A stretch of DNA of 64,000 bases from assembly GCF_000264995.1 (NCBI RefSeq), contig NW_006767440.1:395844-459843 (forward strand), in the 5' to 3' direction. The stretch is from Punctularia strigosozonata HHB-11173 SS5. Taxonomy: Eukaryota > Basidiomycota > Agaricomycetes > Corticiales > Punctulariaceae. The translations under genes and the position numbers were made by a program. The notes under the pieces were generated by a model. It was given only the letters and a program-made list of their open reading frames with translations. It was not told the origin of the DNA and searched no databases. Positions 33,917-45,400 of this stretch are shown one piece after another (the first letter of the stretch is position 1; each line of letters begins with the position of its first letter).

Positions 33917-36600
33917 TCACTTGCGTCCGACGTCCTCCAACCTCCCATCTACCTCCGGCGTGATCACCAACAAATCCTCCTCGTTCTGACCGGCAGAGCC
34001 CGCGCCAGCCTCCGCTAGCCCCTCCCCTCCCCTCGTCTTCGCCCCGTCGAAGCAGTCCACGCCGCTCATGTGCTCCTTCGTCGCGACGCTCATGTGGTCT
34101 CGGTAATGACTCGCTCGGCGCGTCCGGTGCAGCGCGAGCGACGCCGCGTGCTGCCACGCGATCGCCGCCCACGAGTGGGTGTCCGCCTTCTTGTACTTCT
34201 TCGCCCGCTCGAGCTCGCGCGAGACAATGTCGTGCGTACGCCGGTCGAGACACGTCGTCCGCGGTGCTTGCTTCGACAGGCGAGCCATTTTATGGATGTA
34301 CTGCGAGCCTGGCGGTTCGGCGCGTCATCAGTCACTGGAAGGGGAGGGAAAACTCTCCGAGACAGCCTACCCAGCAGATACCGCCTCACGACCGAACTAG
34401 TGATTTGCCCGCTCTCGTCGTCCACGAGGTATTTCTGGCCTTTGAGCGGCGTGAAGCCGTCGTGCCCCTGTGCCATGTACTCCCTAGACACCATCGCGTA
34501 CGTCCGCCCTCCCTTCGCCCTCGGGATCGGCTCCCCGTTCTCGCCGTGCACGTCCGGCTTGGAGAGCCAGACGCCGAGGACGCGTTGTCCTGGCGGTTTG
34601 CGCGAGTCCCAGGATACGCGGAATCCTGAAATCACCGGAAACCGGCTGCGCACAGTCAAAAGGGAGCCTCCTTTCGAGCATGAGAACATAGGCGTCATAC
34701 CCTTCCTGCGCTGGCCATGTCTCGAGGGATGCCTCCAACGCGGCCCAGATCGTCTCTCCGTCTAACTCGAGCACGATTAGGGGGTCGTCGAATGGCAGGA
34801 TCTCGAGGATGTTTCCGAGTGTGACGTCCCCCGGTCCGTACACGGAGTCACCCCTGAGCGTGCCGGCGCAGATGAACACACCGTCGGCACCGCCCCGGCT
34901 TTTGACGCCGGGCGCATCGTCATATGTGTGCCGCAGGATGTCGGCGAACCAGTTACTGGACGCCATCTGCTCGACGACAATGAAGAGCAATGCAACAGGG
35001 AGAAGTAACGTCTGCGTACCTCCTGCGTCCGGATGAGATTGGACCGGAGGTCGAGCTCGACGGTTGTTCTGCACAGCGGCGCGCTTAGGGAATCCGACAC
35101 CGACCCTAGCAGCTCTTTTATCAGTGCTTGCAGCTTTTCAGATCGTCGGGATCCGGGTTGGGTGCAATGGTGCTTCCCTAGTAAGGTTGCTGGGATGAAC
35201 ACATGCCACACAGAAAGGCGTCGAGACCCACCCTTGATACTTTTGATGACCTTCCTTCTGACGCTGCCCTCCGGCATATCCTCCAGTTCGAGCTCAAACT
35301 CGCTGAGGTCCCTGAAGTCAGTGCCGCTTTTGACGACCAAGACATCCCCTTTGTCTGCCTCGGCACCTAGGACTTCCTGGTTAACGTCGTACCCTTCCCA
35401 GGCGGTTACGCCGCGGGATATATAGTACAGGTGATCGTGGCCGCCTAGAAGAATGTCGACGCCGTGGGTGGAAGCAAAGGGTTCATCGAGAGACTTCTGC
35501 CCATCTGGTGAGAGGGCGAAGAGGGCCTTGGCGAGGGCGAGATCCTGATATAAAGCTGATTAACGTTCGGCATTATTGGTGATGAATACGACCGACGTTT
35601 GGTACCCTGACGATACGAATGAGTACAAAAGGGAAGAGCGGGTACTGGTGGGAGAGGGTACCTCGAGTGGGTTAGGGCGATGATGATGTCGCAGTTTTCG
35701 CCATTCGGGTCCCGCAGCTTCCTGGACAGTTTCTGGCCCACCTCCGCCATGTCTTGGTACTTGAAATTGGCTGGCCAGGATGAAACAGTACCAATCCATT
35801 CCCTACAGAAACATTATTAGATAATATGCGCAGATAGAAAACGAGAACGACTTCACTTCTCCACGAGGCCAATGACGCCGATCCGTACCCCAACACGCTC
35901 AATAACGTAGTACTCGAGGAGATGTCCTGGGACTTTGGATGTTTCAATGTCCACGATGTTCGACAGTACCCATGGCTAGGAATGAATGCAAATCAACGGT
36001 CAATCACGGTCCACCATCCAAAGTTCACCGTACGAAATTGGTCCCTTGGATGAGCTTGCAGAGGTGAGGATAGCCTAAGTGGATATGGGTCAACATGACA
36101 GCTCGGCTTGTACATATCATCCGAAGGTACCCCAGTCGAAGTCATGGTTCCCTGCGACATCGGTTGAGTGCATTTATGCTAGTATATCGTGGGATGTGCT
36201 GTACCTGTGAGCGAAACGTTCGGGCGTAGCTCGTTCATGACTGGTACCTATAACTAGACATTGGCATCCCTCTCTTAATTGAGAAGGTGTACTCGCCATG
36301 TGGCTTCCACGGGTGACCGAACTCTCTACCGAGGGTGAAAACACGTCGCCAGAGAACAGGACCAGCCCTTCGCGTTCTGTCTCTGTTCCCTCACGCAGAG
36401 ACCATTTATCGCGAATGTCATCCAGCATAGATGCGAATTGGCAAACATCGATGGTTTCCGGTCGCGTTGGTTCGAGCTTGAACGGATTGACTGTGGTTGT
36501 TGGCTGTCACGATCCTGGACCCGAGCGTAATTCCATACAGTGCCACGTTGTACGTACCCCGATACACGTCGTTGAAGTGGAGAATGGGCAGCCGTGTCAT
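33917..36600 (-). CDS. 5'-nucleotidase / UshA-type metallophosphoesterase
   Basis: Thirteen exons: 36600-36558, 36490-36297, 36247-36205, 36151-36131, 36074-36034, 35975-35857, 35802-35662, 35606-35597, 35544-35232, 35177-35020, 34966-34701, 34645-34371 and 34308-33917, giving 671 residues. The N-terminal calcineurin-like domain has all metal motifs: ILHFNDVYR (Asp11), LFSGDVFSP, LTGNHDFDWG, IIALTHS and LLGGHDH. The C-terminal 5'-nucleotidase domain follows (VELDLRSNLIRTQE, NWFADILRHTYDD, FICAGTLRGD, TLGNILEILPFDD). There is no signal peptide or GPI signal, so it is probably intracellular. Intron 36248-36296 has a GC donor. Exon 35606-35597 is 10 nt and supplies R-V-P-N between the THS motif and the next helix. 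Substrate is unknown; nucleoside monophosphates or UDP-sugars are likely. Confidence 0.92.
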
Positions 36601-36824
36601 GTTGTGGTCACTGGGTAAGAGCGGGTTCTAGTGTCCATAATTATCTCGTCAGTGGCCATCGCCAATCGCGTCTGATCCGGACGTAAGCTGACGAGCGCGA
36701 ATGACGGTTTGCGCGTCCGTCACGGGATAATTCTCACGTTTCCCCGCATCGAGTGATCGCAGCCCGGAGCTTCAGCATAGGCCTTCGCGTACTTAACCTC
36801 CATCTCCTGCTTTCTTGGTTCACC

Positions 36825-38111
36825 ATGCGTCCCAGCTTCAGGTGCTTGCAAGTATTACATAGCGCCTCTCCGAGGGCGAAGAGCGTTAGCTTCATCGGGC
36901 TCGGCCACATGGGCCGCGAGATGGCGTTCAACCTGTTCTCCAAGCAGCTCGCGCTGGAGCCCGAGACGTCTCGCTTTGTAGTCTGCGATGCCATCCCAGA
37001 GGCAGCCCAAGCCTTCCAAAGGAACTTTGAGATTCACTTTCCCGGATCTAAGATCACAATTGCGAAGACGCCAGCAGAGTACGCTCTTCGTCTCATTCAT
37101 ATCTATCTACGACGCCTGAGCCTGATCCCTTGGGCACCGTGTACTGAAGGGCTGCTTTGGCTTCGCAGACGGTGATCACGATGCTCCCTTCTTCCCCACA
37201 CGTGCAACAGGTCTACACCCAGCCCGATTCCGGCATCCTACCCGCCCTGCGCACCCTCTCCGAGGAGCAGGCGGAAGACAGTCTGTTCATCGACTCTACT
37301 ACCCTCGATGTCCGGGTGGCTCAAGACGTCGCCGAGCTTGTAGCTAGAACAGGTGGACAGATGGTCGATGCTCCGGTCTCTGGAGGTCCGGGATGACTAT
37401 GCGGTCTTCTTCATCTACAACTTGCTGAATACATGCACATGATAGGTGTGGTCGGAGCGAAGGCGGGAACACTGTCATTCTTGGTCGGGGGCACAGAGGA
37501 AGCGTACCACCTCGCGTCGCCCTTACTCGCGCGTATGGGGCAGCGGATCATCCACTGCGGTCCGTCGGGTTCAGGTCTGGCTGCGAAGATATGCAACAAC
37601 CTCGTTCTCGGGATCCAGGTCTGTATTGCCCCTACCGAAAGGTGACTCTGTTCCTGATCATTACACCCACCGTTACGCAGCAAATAGCCATCTCCGAGGC
37701 GATGTTGCTCGGGCAAGGGTTGGGGCTGGACCCCGCGGTTCTGGCCGGGGTCGTCAACAGCTCGACGGGCAACTGCTGGGCATCCAACACGAACAATCCG
37801 GTTCCGGGTGCCTTGCCGGAGAAATCGCCACCCTGCGAGAGGGATTACGAAGGAGGATTCGCTACGGCGCTCATGCTGAAGGTCCGTGTGGATGACGACG
37901 TGCCTACGGTAACAAGTCATGCTCAAATTTCTACGGAATTTAGGATCTGGGGCTCGCCTCGTCGATCGCCAAGGCCCGAAACAGTCCGCTTCCCCTCGGA
38001 GAGGTGGCGGAGAAGATATACGCGCAGGTCATCGACAGCAACGAGTCGTTGATACGAAAAGATTTCTCCAGTGTCTACTTGCATCTCAGAGATCAGATGG
38101 AGCGGAGGTAG
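36825..38111 (+). CDS. 3-hydroxyisobutyrate dehydrogenase, mitochondrial
   Basis: Five exons: 36825-37078, 37150-37385, 37446-37618, 37681-37881 and 37944-38111, giving 343 residues. The first ~18 residues are basic and hydroxylated, as in a mitochondrial presequence. The NAD-binding turn GLGHMG is at 25-30. The substrate motif DAPVSGGVVGAKAGTLSF, the catalytic-Lys block GSGLAAKICNN and the specificity block STGNCWASNTNNPVPG are all intact. It oxidises 3-hydroxyisobutyrate to methylmalonate semialdehyde in valine breakdown. It is divergently paired with the phosphoesterase gene across 224 bp. Confidence 0.95.
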
Positions 38112-38635
38112 CAGTAGTTTTTTTGTATGCCTGCAAAATGAAGGTTTCCGACGCATCGGGAACCGGAGCCCAGGGACGGCAGTTGCAATGCTGAGCTGAT
38201 CTCGACGCGGAGAGGTCATGGAAGCCGTTAACGTCTCGAATACGACCGCCGCGGGCATTTGAGGGTTTTTGCTTCGCGACGTGTCCGGGGTTGGAGATTC
38301 GACGCTGGCAGTTGCTACATCGCTTGCACGGTGTGCCTTTGTCGGAACCGGGAGACGTGGCAGAGCAAATCGTCCGGGAAGAGACCAAAAAAGGATATAT
38401 GAGGGCGCCGTGAGGCTACCTGACGCGCTCGCACGCCCCGCGAAACTGCGAGCGGCGCGCCAAGTCGGAGTCCCTTTTTCGTTGATTGACCGTGCCACAC
38501 TTACTTATATACTTAGCCTGCACAGCACTTTGTAAACACACTTTGATATACCCTTCCACCCCTCCCTCTCGCCTTTTCTTCTCTTTCGGATCCCTCCGCA
38601 ATCTCCGGCCCGTCCCCAGAAATTGATACGACGCG
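38112..38635. other. Intergenic region
   Basis: 3' flank of the dehydrogenase gene and promoter of the epimerase-like gene. A pyrimidine-rich stretch runs from about 38550 to 38590. No coding signal was seen. Confidence 0.5.
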
Positions 38636-40468
38636 ATGGGCTCGAAACCGAACGTGATCATCCTTGGTGCGATATTCAGCTGAACGTATTGCTTGATCGA
38701 TCACTGACGAGTTGGCGTTATTGGTGTGTCATGTATGTGTAGGCGGGGTCAACACATGCTCTAGGGCGTTGGCCGCGCTGCTTGTGCCATTAGAAGGGGA
38801 GCCGCTGGTTGGAGTGCGCATTGGTTTCTCTACTGCCGTGACGGAAGGGCATCGTTTCTCATTGTCTCCCAGCATCTCCGAATCGTGGACAAGTTCTCCG
38901 TCGCTCCACCCACAACGTAGGCCCTCGCAATGCTGCCCTCCTCCCGCGCATCGCTGTGTCTGACCCCCCTTCGGTTCTTAGGTACATCGGTTCCGAGTTT
39001 CCCAAGATACTGGAGAAGCCAAATGTAGAGTACCGTCAGGCCAACTTGACGGTTGCTGGTGCGTGTGCATTCTTGTCCTGATGAGGAATGGTCTCCGACA
39101 TTGCGACCAGCCGCCGTTGCGACCGCGTTTGACCCTCCGGAGGGGCAGGCCCCGTATGAGTACGTGTTCGACTTGACGGGCGAAACGCGACATGACCGAC
39201 CGGAAGGAGTGCGTAGTCGCGCAGCGTCGGAAGTCTCTTTGCCCAGGTTTTACTGAACTTGACACGATCGTAGGTGCAACTCATGCACACGTTCAACATC
39301 TCGCGCTTGGTGGGTCTCGAGGCGGCGAAGCGCAAGGTCAAGGCATACGTGCGGCTTCAACATCCGTTCTACGAATCGTCCGAAAAGGGTTCGCATGAAG
39401 AGAAGGAAGACGTCAAGCCGGACGGAATTAGAGGGATTTGGTGGCACGAAACGCTGCGCATGTTGGCTGCTATCGAAGGGTAGGTCTCACATTTCTCTCT
39501 CCTTGAACCAGCTAACCTCACCTGCGACAGGTTGAACCTGGTCGTTCTCCGCATTGGATACGTGTACGGCCCATATACGGACTTCGGCCGCAGTACGTCA
39601 CGTTCCTGACTTTGCCATCTCGAGACGATCATAACACGAGGGCACAGTCTGCACTTTCATCACCGTGGCCGCTGTCTATGGATACATGAAGAAGCCCATG
39701 AAGGCCCTGTACGTCTTTCCCCTCATCTGCGCCTTTTCCGCCTAACCCTTCTTTATCAGACACCCGCCGGGAAAGCATCCCACCAATACCGTACACGTCG
39801 ATGACGTTGCGGGAGGCTTGTGGGCTGCTGCTCTTTGGATAGCCGGCATCGGACGCAAGGAAGCGGATGTTATTGCTGGCGAGGAGCTCAGGTTCCATAA
39901 TGAGAAGAGTAAGGTTAATGACGTTGATGGGATGCTGCCGCATGATGCGAAGGCGATTGCACCCCTCTTCAACCTGGTATGTGACCCGATGAAGTACGGC
40001 ATACGGTTTCTAACGCCGATGGGTTAAGGTCGACGACAATGAAACGACTCTCCTCAAGGCAGGTCAGACGGCCACGGCGTTCTTCGGCACCACCTTCGAC
40101 TTCTACAACTTCGTGATGAACACCATGGCGAAAGTGAGTCTGTCCCATATACAGCATGCAGTCCCTTCCTTTGACGCGACGTGCCCCAGTTCCGCCTCGA
40201 AGACGTCGTCGAGGAGATCAACGAACATCATGTCGGCGGGTGGACGGAGATGATCCAGAAGTCGGATCCGCCCATCACGAATACCCCGCTCACGGGATAC
40301 ATGAGCACGGACGACCTCCAGAAGCACGTCGTGGCGTATAGCAACGCCAAGTTCAAGAAAGTCGTCGGCTACACCGTCAAGCACCCGCACATGGGACCTC
40401 CAGAACTGAGCGACATGATCGACAAGTGGAAGGCGGACCACGTCTGGCCGAACGTCCCCCAGCAATGA
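38636..40468 (+). CDS. NAD-dependent epimerase/dehydratase-like short-chain dehydrogenase
   Basis: Eleven exons: 38636-38666, 38743-38807, 38873-38916, 38982-39058, 39111-39208, 39274-39479, 39531-39592, 39648-39708, 39760-39976, 40029-40133 and 40190-40468, giving 414 residues. The Rossmann start VIILGGVNTCSRALAALLVP carries the dinucleotide loop. LRIVDKFS, FDLTGETR and NISRLVGLEAAKR follow, then VLRIGYVYGPYTDFG and VHVDDVAGGLWAA, which are extended-SDR landmarks. The family in fungi is usually annotated only as NAD-binding epimerase, so reaction and substrate are not assigned. The usual YxxxK pair is not evident in textbook form. No targeting signal is seen. Confidence 0.85.
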
Positions 40469-40948
40469 TAACGAGCGAACGCCAGAACCACGGGAATCTC
40501 TCATCTAATACAGTAACTTTGTTTTCTTCTTCTTTCTCTTCCTGAGTTATTGTTGCCGTTTTGTTTCTTGCTTGTGTATCTCTCTCTCGGGACCCGCAGA
40601 AATCGGTAAAGTTTTCCGTACTAGCTTTAATCATCTACACCTAATCGTCACTGTCGTTAATAAAATAAAATGCTGTTGCCTTCATCCTTGAACACCTCCA
40701 AAGAACGATGTCGACATATCGGGCTCACCGCATTGGCCCGCCGGTCCACGTGGCGACGTCATCGAGATTCCAGCCCGCCGTGCGCGCGATCCGTACCCGC
40801 GGTTCTCTCGGAGCTGCTCGCCGGTTCTCAAGCTGATATGCCGCCCCTGCTTGTCCACGTACGCGCGCAGGACCAGGCTTGATTCACGTTCTCAGGCGCG
40901 GCCGCACCGTCTTATAAAGCGGACGTCGCGACGTCGATCCCGACTATC
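40469..40948. other. Intergenic region
   Basis: 3' flank of the epimerase-like gene and promoter of the cytochrome b561 gene. The TATA box at 40913-40918 is the only element noted. Confidence 0.5.
40913..40918 (+). promoter_or_regulatory. TATA box of the cytochrome b561 gene
   Basis: TATAAA, 30 bp before the ATG at 40949. The transcript start would lie very close to the start codon. Confidence 0.45.
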
Positions 40949-42103
40949 ATGTCCGCTCAGGTCGCTGTCGACAACGACTACCAACCTATTCCTGCGGAGA
41001 ACGAAGCTGGGGAACCGCTGATGGGACGAGAAGAACAGACCGTCAAGCCGGAGGGACGGGCGGGAGATGGACTGTGGAGGACGGTCGCTCTAGTGTGTAG
41101 ACTCGTTGATTCGGAGTGGAAGCGAGGTACTGACTAGCAATACGGATAGATCTCGGTTATTGTGGGTTCTTTCGGAGAGCATTCACGAACATAAGTACCT
41201 GGGTCGCTGATACGCCGCTATTGCGCAGGGGCTGACAGTGACGACCTGGTTGCTCGTTATCTTCAACGACCCGAGTTCTGTGGGCTGGTTTGCCCTGCAC
41301 CCGCCTTTACAGACGTTTGCTCTGGCAGCCTTTACGCTGGGTACGGCCGCACGTTTAAATTAAGTTTTGCACTAAGTTGCAGTCGTCTTGTAGGTATCCT
41401 GACCCTGCAGCCGACTTCCCAGCCCAAGACGAAGGCCGCGGGTCTTGCGAGGCACCAAGTCATTCAGCTGGTCGGAATTGCGGCAGTCGTAATGGGAACC
41501 TGGTTTATGATCTATAATAAGGTATCGTCCCCATGCACCATCCGTATCCTGCTCTCATCATTCATGCTGGTTTAGATCACTCATGGTGCCGCACATTTCA
41601 CCACCTGGCATGGAACGTTCGGTATCATCACCACCGTATTACTGGTAGCTCAGGTTCTCATCGGAGGAGGTAAGCGCCGGCCTCATATAAACTTCATTTT
41701 TCGCAGCGAAAGCTAATGACGAGATTAGCAAGCGTGTGGTTCGGCGGCGCTGCCTTCGGAGGAGGCATGAAAGCAAAATCTGTTTGGAAATGTTAGTCCA
41801 AGGGCCTTATATGCCATGAATGTCAATAGCTCATGCAGACACCGTTGGATGAATTACAGATCATCGCCTTCTCGGATACGTCATCTATCCGTTGATGTTA
41901 TTTACCGTCTACCTCGCGGGTGAATGGGCGACTTGGGTCGTCGCACACACCACATGGATTGTGCGCTTCCTTGCCTATACCGTTGCCCCTGTTGCCCTAC
42001 TTGTAGGCATATACGGCAGAGTCAGGTATGCATATCCCCCCGTACATCTCTGGAGCTCTTCCTCACTAGTATATCAGGACATCCAAGATGAAATTCTTCT
42101 GAA
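40949..42103 (+). CDS. Cytochrome b561 / ferric-reductase transmembrane protein
   Basis: Eight exons: 40949-41092, 41150-41165, 41239-41340, 41394-41521, 41576-41669, 41729-41791, 41860-42025 and 42079-42103, giving 245 residues. After a hydrophilic N-terminus come about five to six membrane helices with the b561 histidines in ARHQVIQLVG, ITHGAAHFTTWHGTFG and WKYHRLLGYV, which ligate two haem b groups. The protein would pass electrons across a membrane, commonly from ascorbate-like donors to ferric iron or monodehydroascorbate. No DOMON domain is attached. Exon 2 is 16 nt and encodes part of the first helix; its borders were chosen to keep that helix hydrophobic. The protein ends RTSKMKFF. 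Confidence 0.9.
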
Positions 42104-42492
42104 CATCTCGCGGGACTGGGGATTGATCATGGCTGCGGTGGTGATATTAGTGACTTCTTGCTTGGATGTATACGCCTACTCTCTCGACTGCTTCCCTCAA
42201 CGGATACTATCAAAGTTACTGTTGCTATCGCTGTATGAAGTTGCCTTGGGGGTTATGCCGATTCGGAATGTCATTGACTCACGTGGTACTTTCAATGAAA
42301 GAGTCTGGGCTACTTGTACCTCCGATCGCTGCACTACGTGTCTGGTAAACTTTGGTCGTCCCTGTGTTCGTCTATATATTGGACGCGTCTGTCGCGTGTC
42401 CTCGCTCATAAACTGCTCGGCTGGTCGTTGCTTCTCTCAAATTGCGCCAGTGTACTTGCTTGGGAGAGAAATCCGCCATTTAGGACTTGGCC
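42104..42492. other. Intergenic region
   Basis: 3' flank of cytochrome b561 and promoter of the ARF-GEF gene. Nothing specific was seen. Confidence 0.5.
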
Positions 42493-45400
42493 ATGGGCAG
42501 TGTATCCTACCGGCACATAATATGTGCTGAGATCGTCTCCGTCACTACGGTGATGCGGAGGAACTCCAGATGGGCCAACACTACCGTGACGCTAAGTGGA
42601 TACGACTCCGCCCTCGCGAGTAGCTTGGGGCTGCGGATAGCCGGACCTTCGCATCCCATCCAGCCCAGCGGGAGGGGAGGTCGCGAGAGGGACCTGATGT
42701 CTGGCTTCCAGGTTCTCAAGAGGACTGTACAAGACGCAGATGGTGAGTGACTGTGACCTTAGGAAACCAGAAGATATCTTGACTGCGTATACGCGTCGAC
42801 AGATGTCCTAGCGCTCCCGCTAACGACCGTACTCGCTCCCTTCCTGGCCATCATTCGCTCGCCTCTCTCAACGGGACCTATCACTTCTGCTGCACTTTCT
42901 TCTGTCCACGCGTTCTTCCAATGCGAGCTCATACGTCCGGAGGCCCCGGGGTTAGAGCCGGCGCTCGCGGAGATGAGCAATACCGTCTCGAATTGCAAGT
43001 TCGAGGCAAGCGATTCTTCGGGAGACGAGGCCGTGCTGCTCAAGATCATGTCTGTCATCGAAGATTGCATGTGTGGCAATGTCGGGCGGCGACTAGGAGA
43101 TGTCGAGGTGTGCGAGATGCTTGAGACCGTGTTGACTACCTGCTGCCAGATGCGGCTTAGCGGTATGGTTCGAACGTCAACTCTGCGCACCAATAGGTCT
43201 CACGTATGCATACAGAGATCCTGCGGAGGTCCGCGGAACTCACCATACACAACATCGTGCGCAAGCTCTTTGGACGGTTACAGGAGCTAGATCCGGAGAT
43301 CGAGGAGGAGAAATTGCAACAAGTCAAGATGACGGTCCAGACAGACGTGCGGCCATCGGGAGACGGAGGGTCCGAGGCTCATTCAGACGTACCCGCCGAT
43401 GCTTCTTCCGCCAGTGCTGCTCCTACGCCGGAGTTGCAGGTCGATGCGCCATATCAACAGACGCCCGAATGTGAGTGTTCGTTGGTACTCCTGACAGAAT
43501 CTGCTAGTTAAACCATTATTCCAGATGGGCTACCCGCCATTGTCGAGCTCATGCGCGTGCTTGTCAACATCCTCGATCCCAATGACAAGCTGCATACGGA
43601 CTCCACTCGTCTCGTCTCGCTGCGCATCCTCAATGAAGCCTTCGAGACCTCAGGGACGCAGATTGGTCAATTCCCCTCCCTCTCAGCGCTCGTCGTAGAC
43701 CACGGGTGCAAATACCTCTTCCAACTCGCCCGGTCCGATAACACAACCGTGCTCCACTTTGCCCTCCGGACCATCAGCGTCATGTTCCAAACCATGCCCA
43801 CGAAATTGAAGCTTCAGCAGGAGCTCTTCCTAGCCTTCACCATCGATCGCCTCGCGCCGCCTATACCGCCAGGCTTCAAACCGACTCGCGCGAACAGCGC
43901 TAACGCCGTTTCCAGGGTCCCGTCCCGGCCGGGAACTCCACAGGTTGCCCAGCCTTCAGACGGTGTAGAAGATGCCGGCTCCGTCCCGGCCAGGCCCGCT
44001 GTCGCCCCTGCTCGAGGCGAGACGCGCGAGCTGATGCTGGAGACGCTGAGCCAAATTGCCCGCCAGCCGAGTCTTATGGTGGACCTGTATACCAATTATG
44101 ACTGCGACATCAACTGCGAGAACTTGTTCTCAAGATTGATCGACTTCCTCGTCAAGGTGATCCGCGGAGCTGTAATTAATTCGCTGTGAGGCTGACGATA
44201 CGCCGATCTCAGGGTGTCTATCCATCGCCTTATTCAGGACCGCAGGAGCCTTTCCAGCGCAATGCTCAGTTCATCTGCCTCGAAGTGCTACTTGCGTTCG
44301 TAAATCATATGACCGTACGCGCACATACGGTTCGTCTTACAATTCTTTGCATGCGTGCAGTTGACCGACACCGTAACAATACAGACAGCGGAACCATGGC
44401 CATCGGTCTGTCGAGCGGATATATACTATTTGTGACGGGGTGCTCATCGCCGAATAGAACTGGCCCACACCGGAAGAACTCAAGGGGAACAAGTCGCGCA
44501 AGAACCTAGTTATGGCGGGTGCTGCACGATTCAACCAAAAGCCGAAAGCCGGTCTCGCGTTCCTGGAAGAAAATGGCCTCATTTATGCCGACCTCGGGCC
44601 GGACGTGACTAAGGCGCAGAGCTTGGCCAGGTTTCTCAAGAGCTGTACTAGGATAGACAAACGGTTGTTGGGCGACTTCATCTCGAAACCGGACAACATC
44701 GAGATCCTCAAAGCATTTATCGGCCTTTTTGACTTTAAGGGTGTACGTGACCCTGGTGCTGGATAACGGTAGGCGTTGCTGATGCATAATGCTCAGAAAC
44801 CGATTGCGGAAGCCTTGAGGGAAATGTTGGAGACCTTTCGGCTCCCCGGAGAATCACAACAAATATCCCGTATCACCGAGACGTTCGCTGAGATATACTT
44901 TGCTTCGGGTCCGGGTAAGCTTGCTTCGCTTGCATTTATGACCTCGTCACTCATACATACTCTCAGCTGAGATAAAAAACCAGGATGCGGTCTATGTCTT
45001 GTCGTACTCGGTGATCATGCTGAATACTGACCTCCATAACCCGCAAATCCGGGTAAGCATCCGACCTTCCCTCTGATCAAAATGCTCTCTTACTATGGCT
45101 GTGCAGAAACGCATGTCATTTGAGGATTACCAGCGTAACTTGCGCGGCGTCAACGACGGCGCCAACTTCTCTGACGAGTTCCTGGTAATGTCCTCCTCTG
45201 ACGATGCGGTCTCGGCGGTTCACTGACAACGTGTGTAGCATGACATCTATAACTCTATCCGCAAGAGGGAAATTGTCATGCCAGAGGAACACACTGGGCA
45301 GCTCGGTTTCGAGTACGCGTGGAAGGAGCTCCTCACACGCTCTCGACAAGCTGGTATGCGAGCCGCCGTTGACACCAAGGATCAATTTGACAGACATGCC

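Noticed and set aside
25524-42103. A secondary-metabolite or degradation gene cluster around the first dioxygenase
   Set aside because: Neighbours are unrelated housekeeping genes on both strands with no transporter, P450, synthase or cluster regulator, so co-function is not supported.
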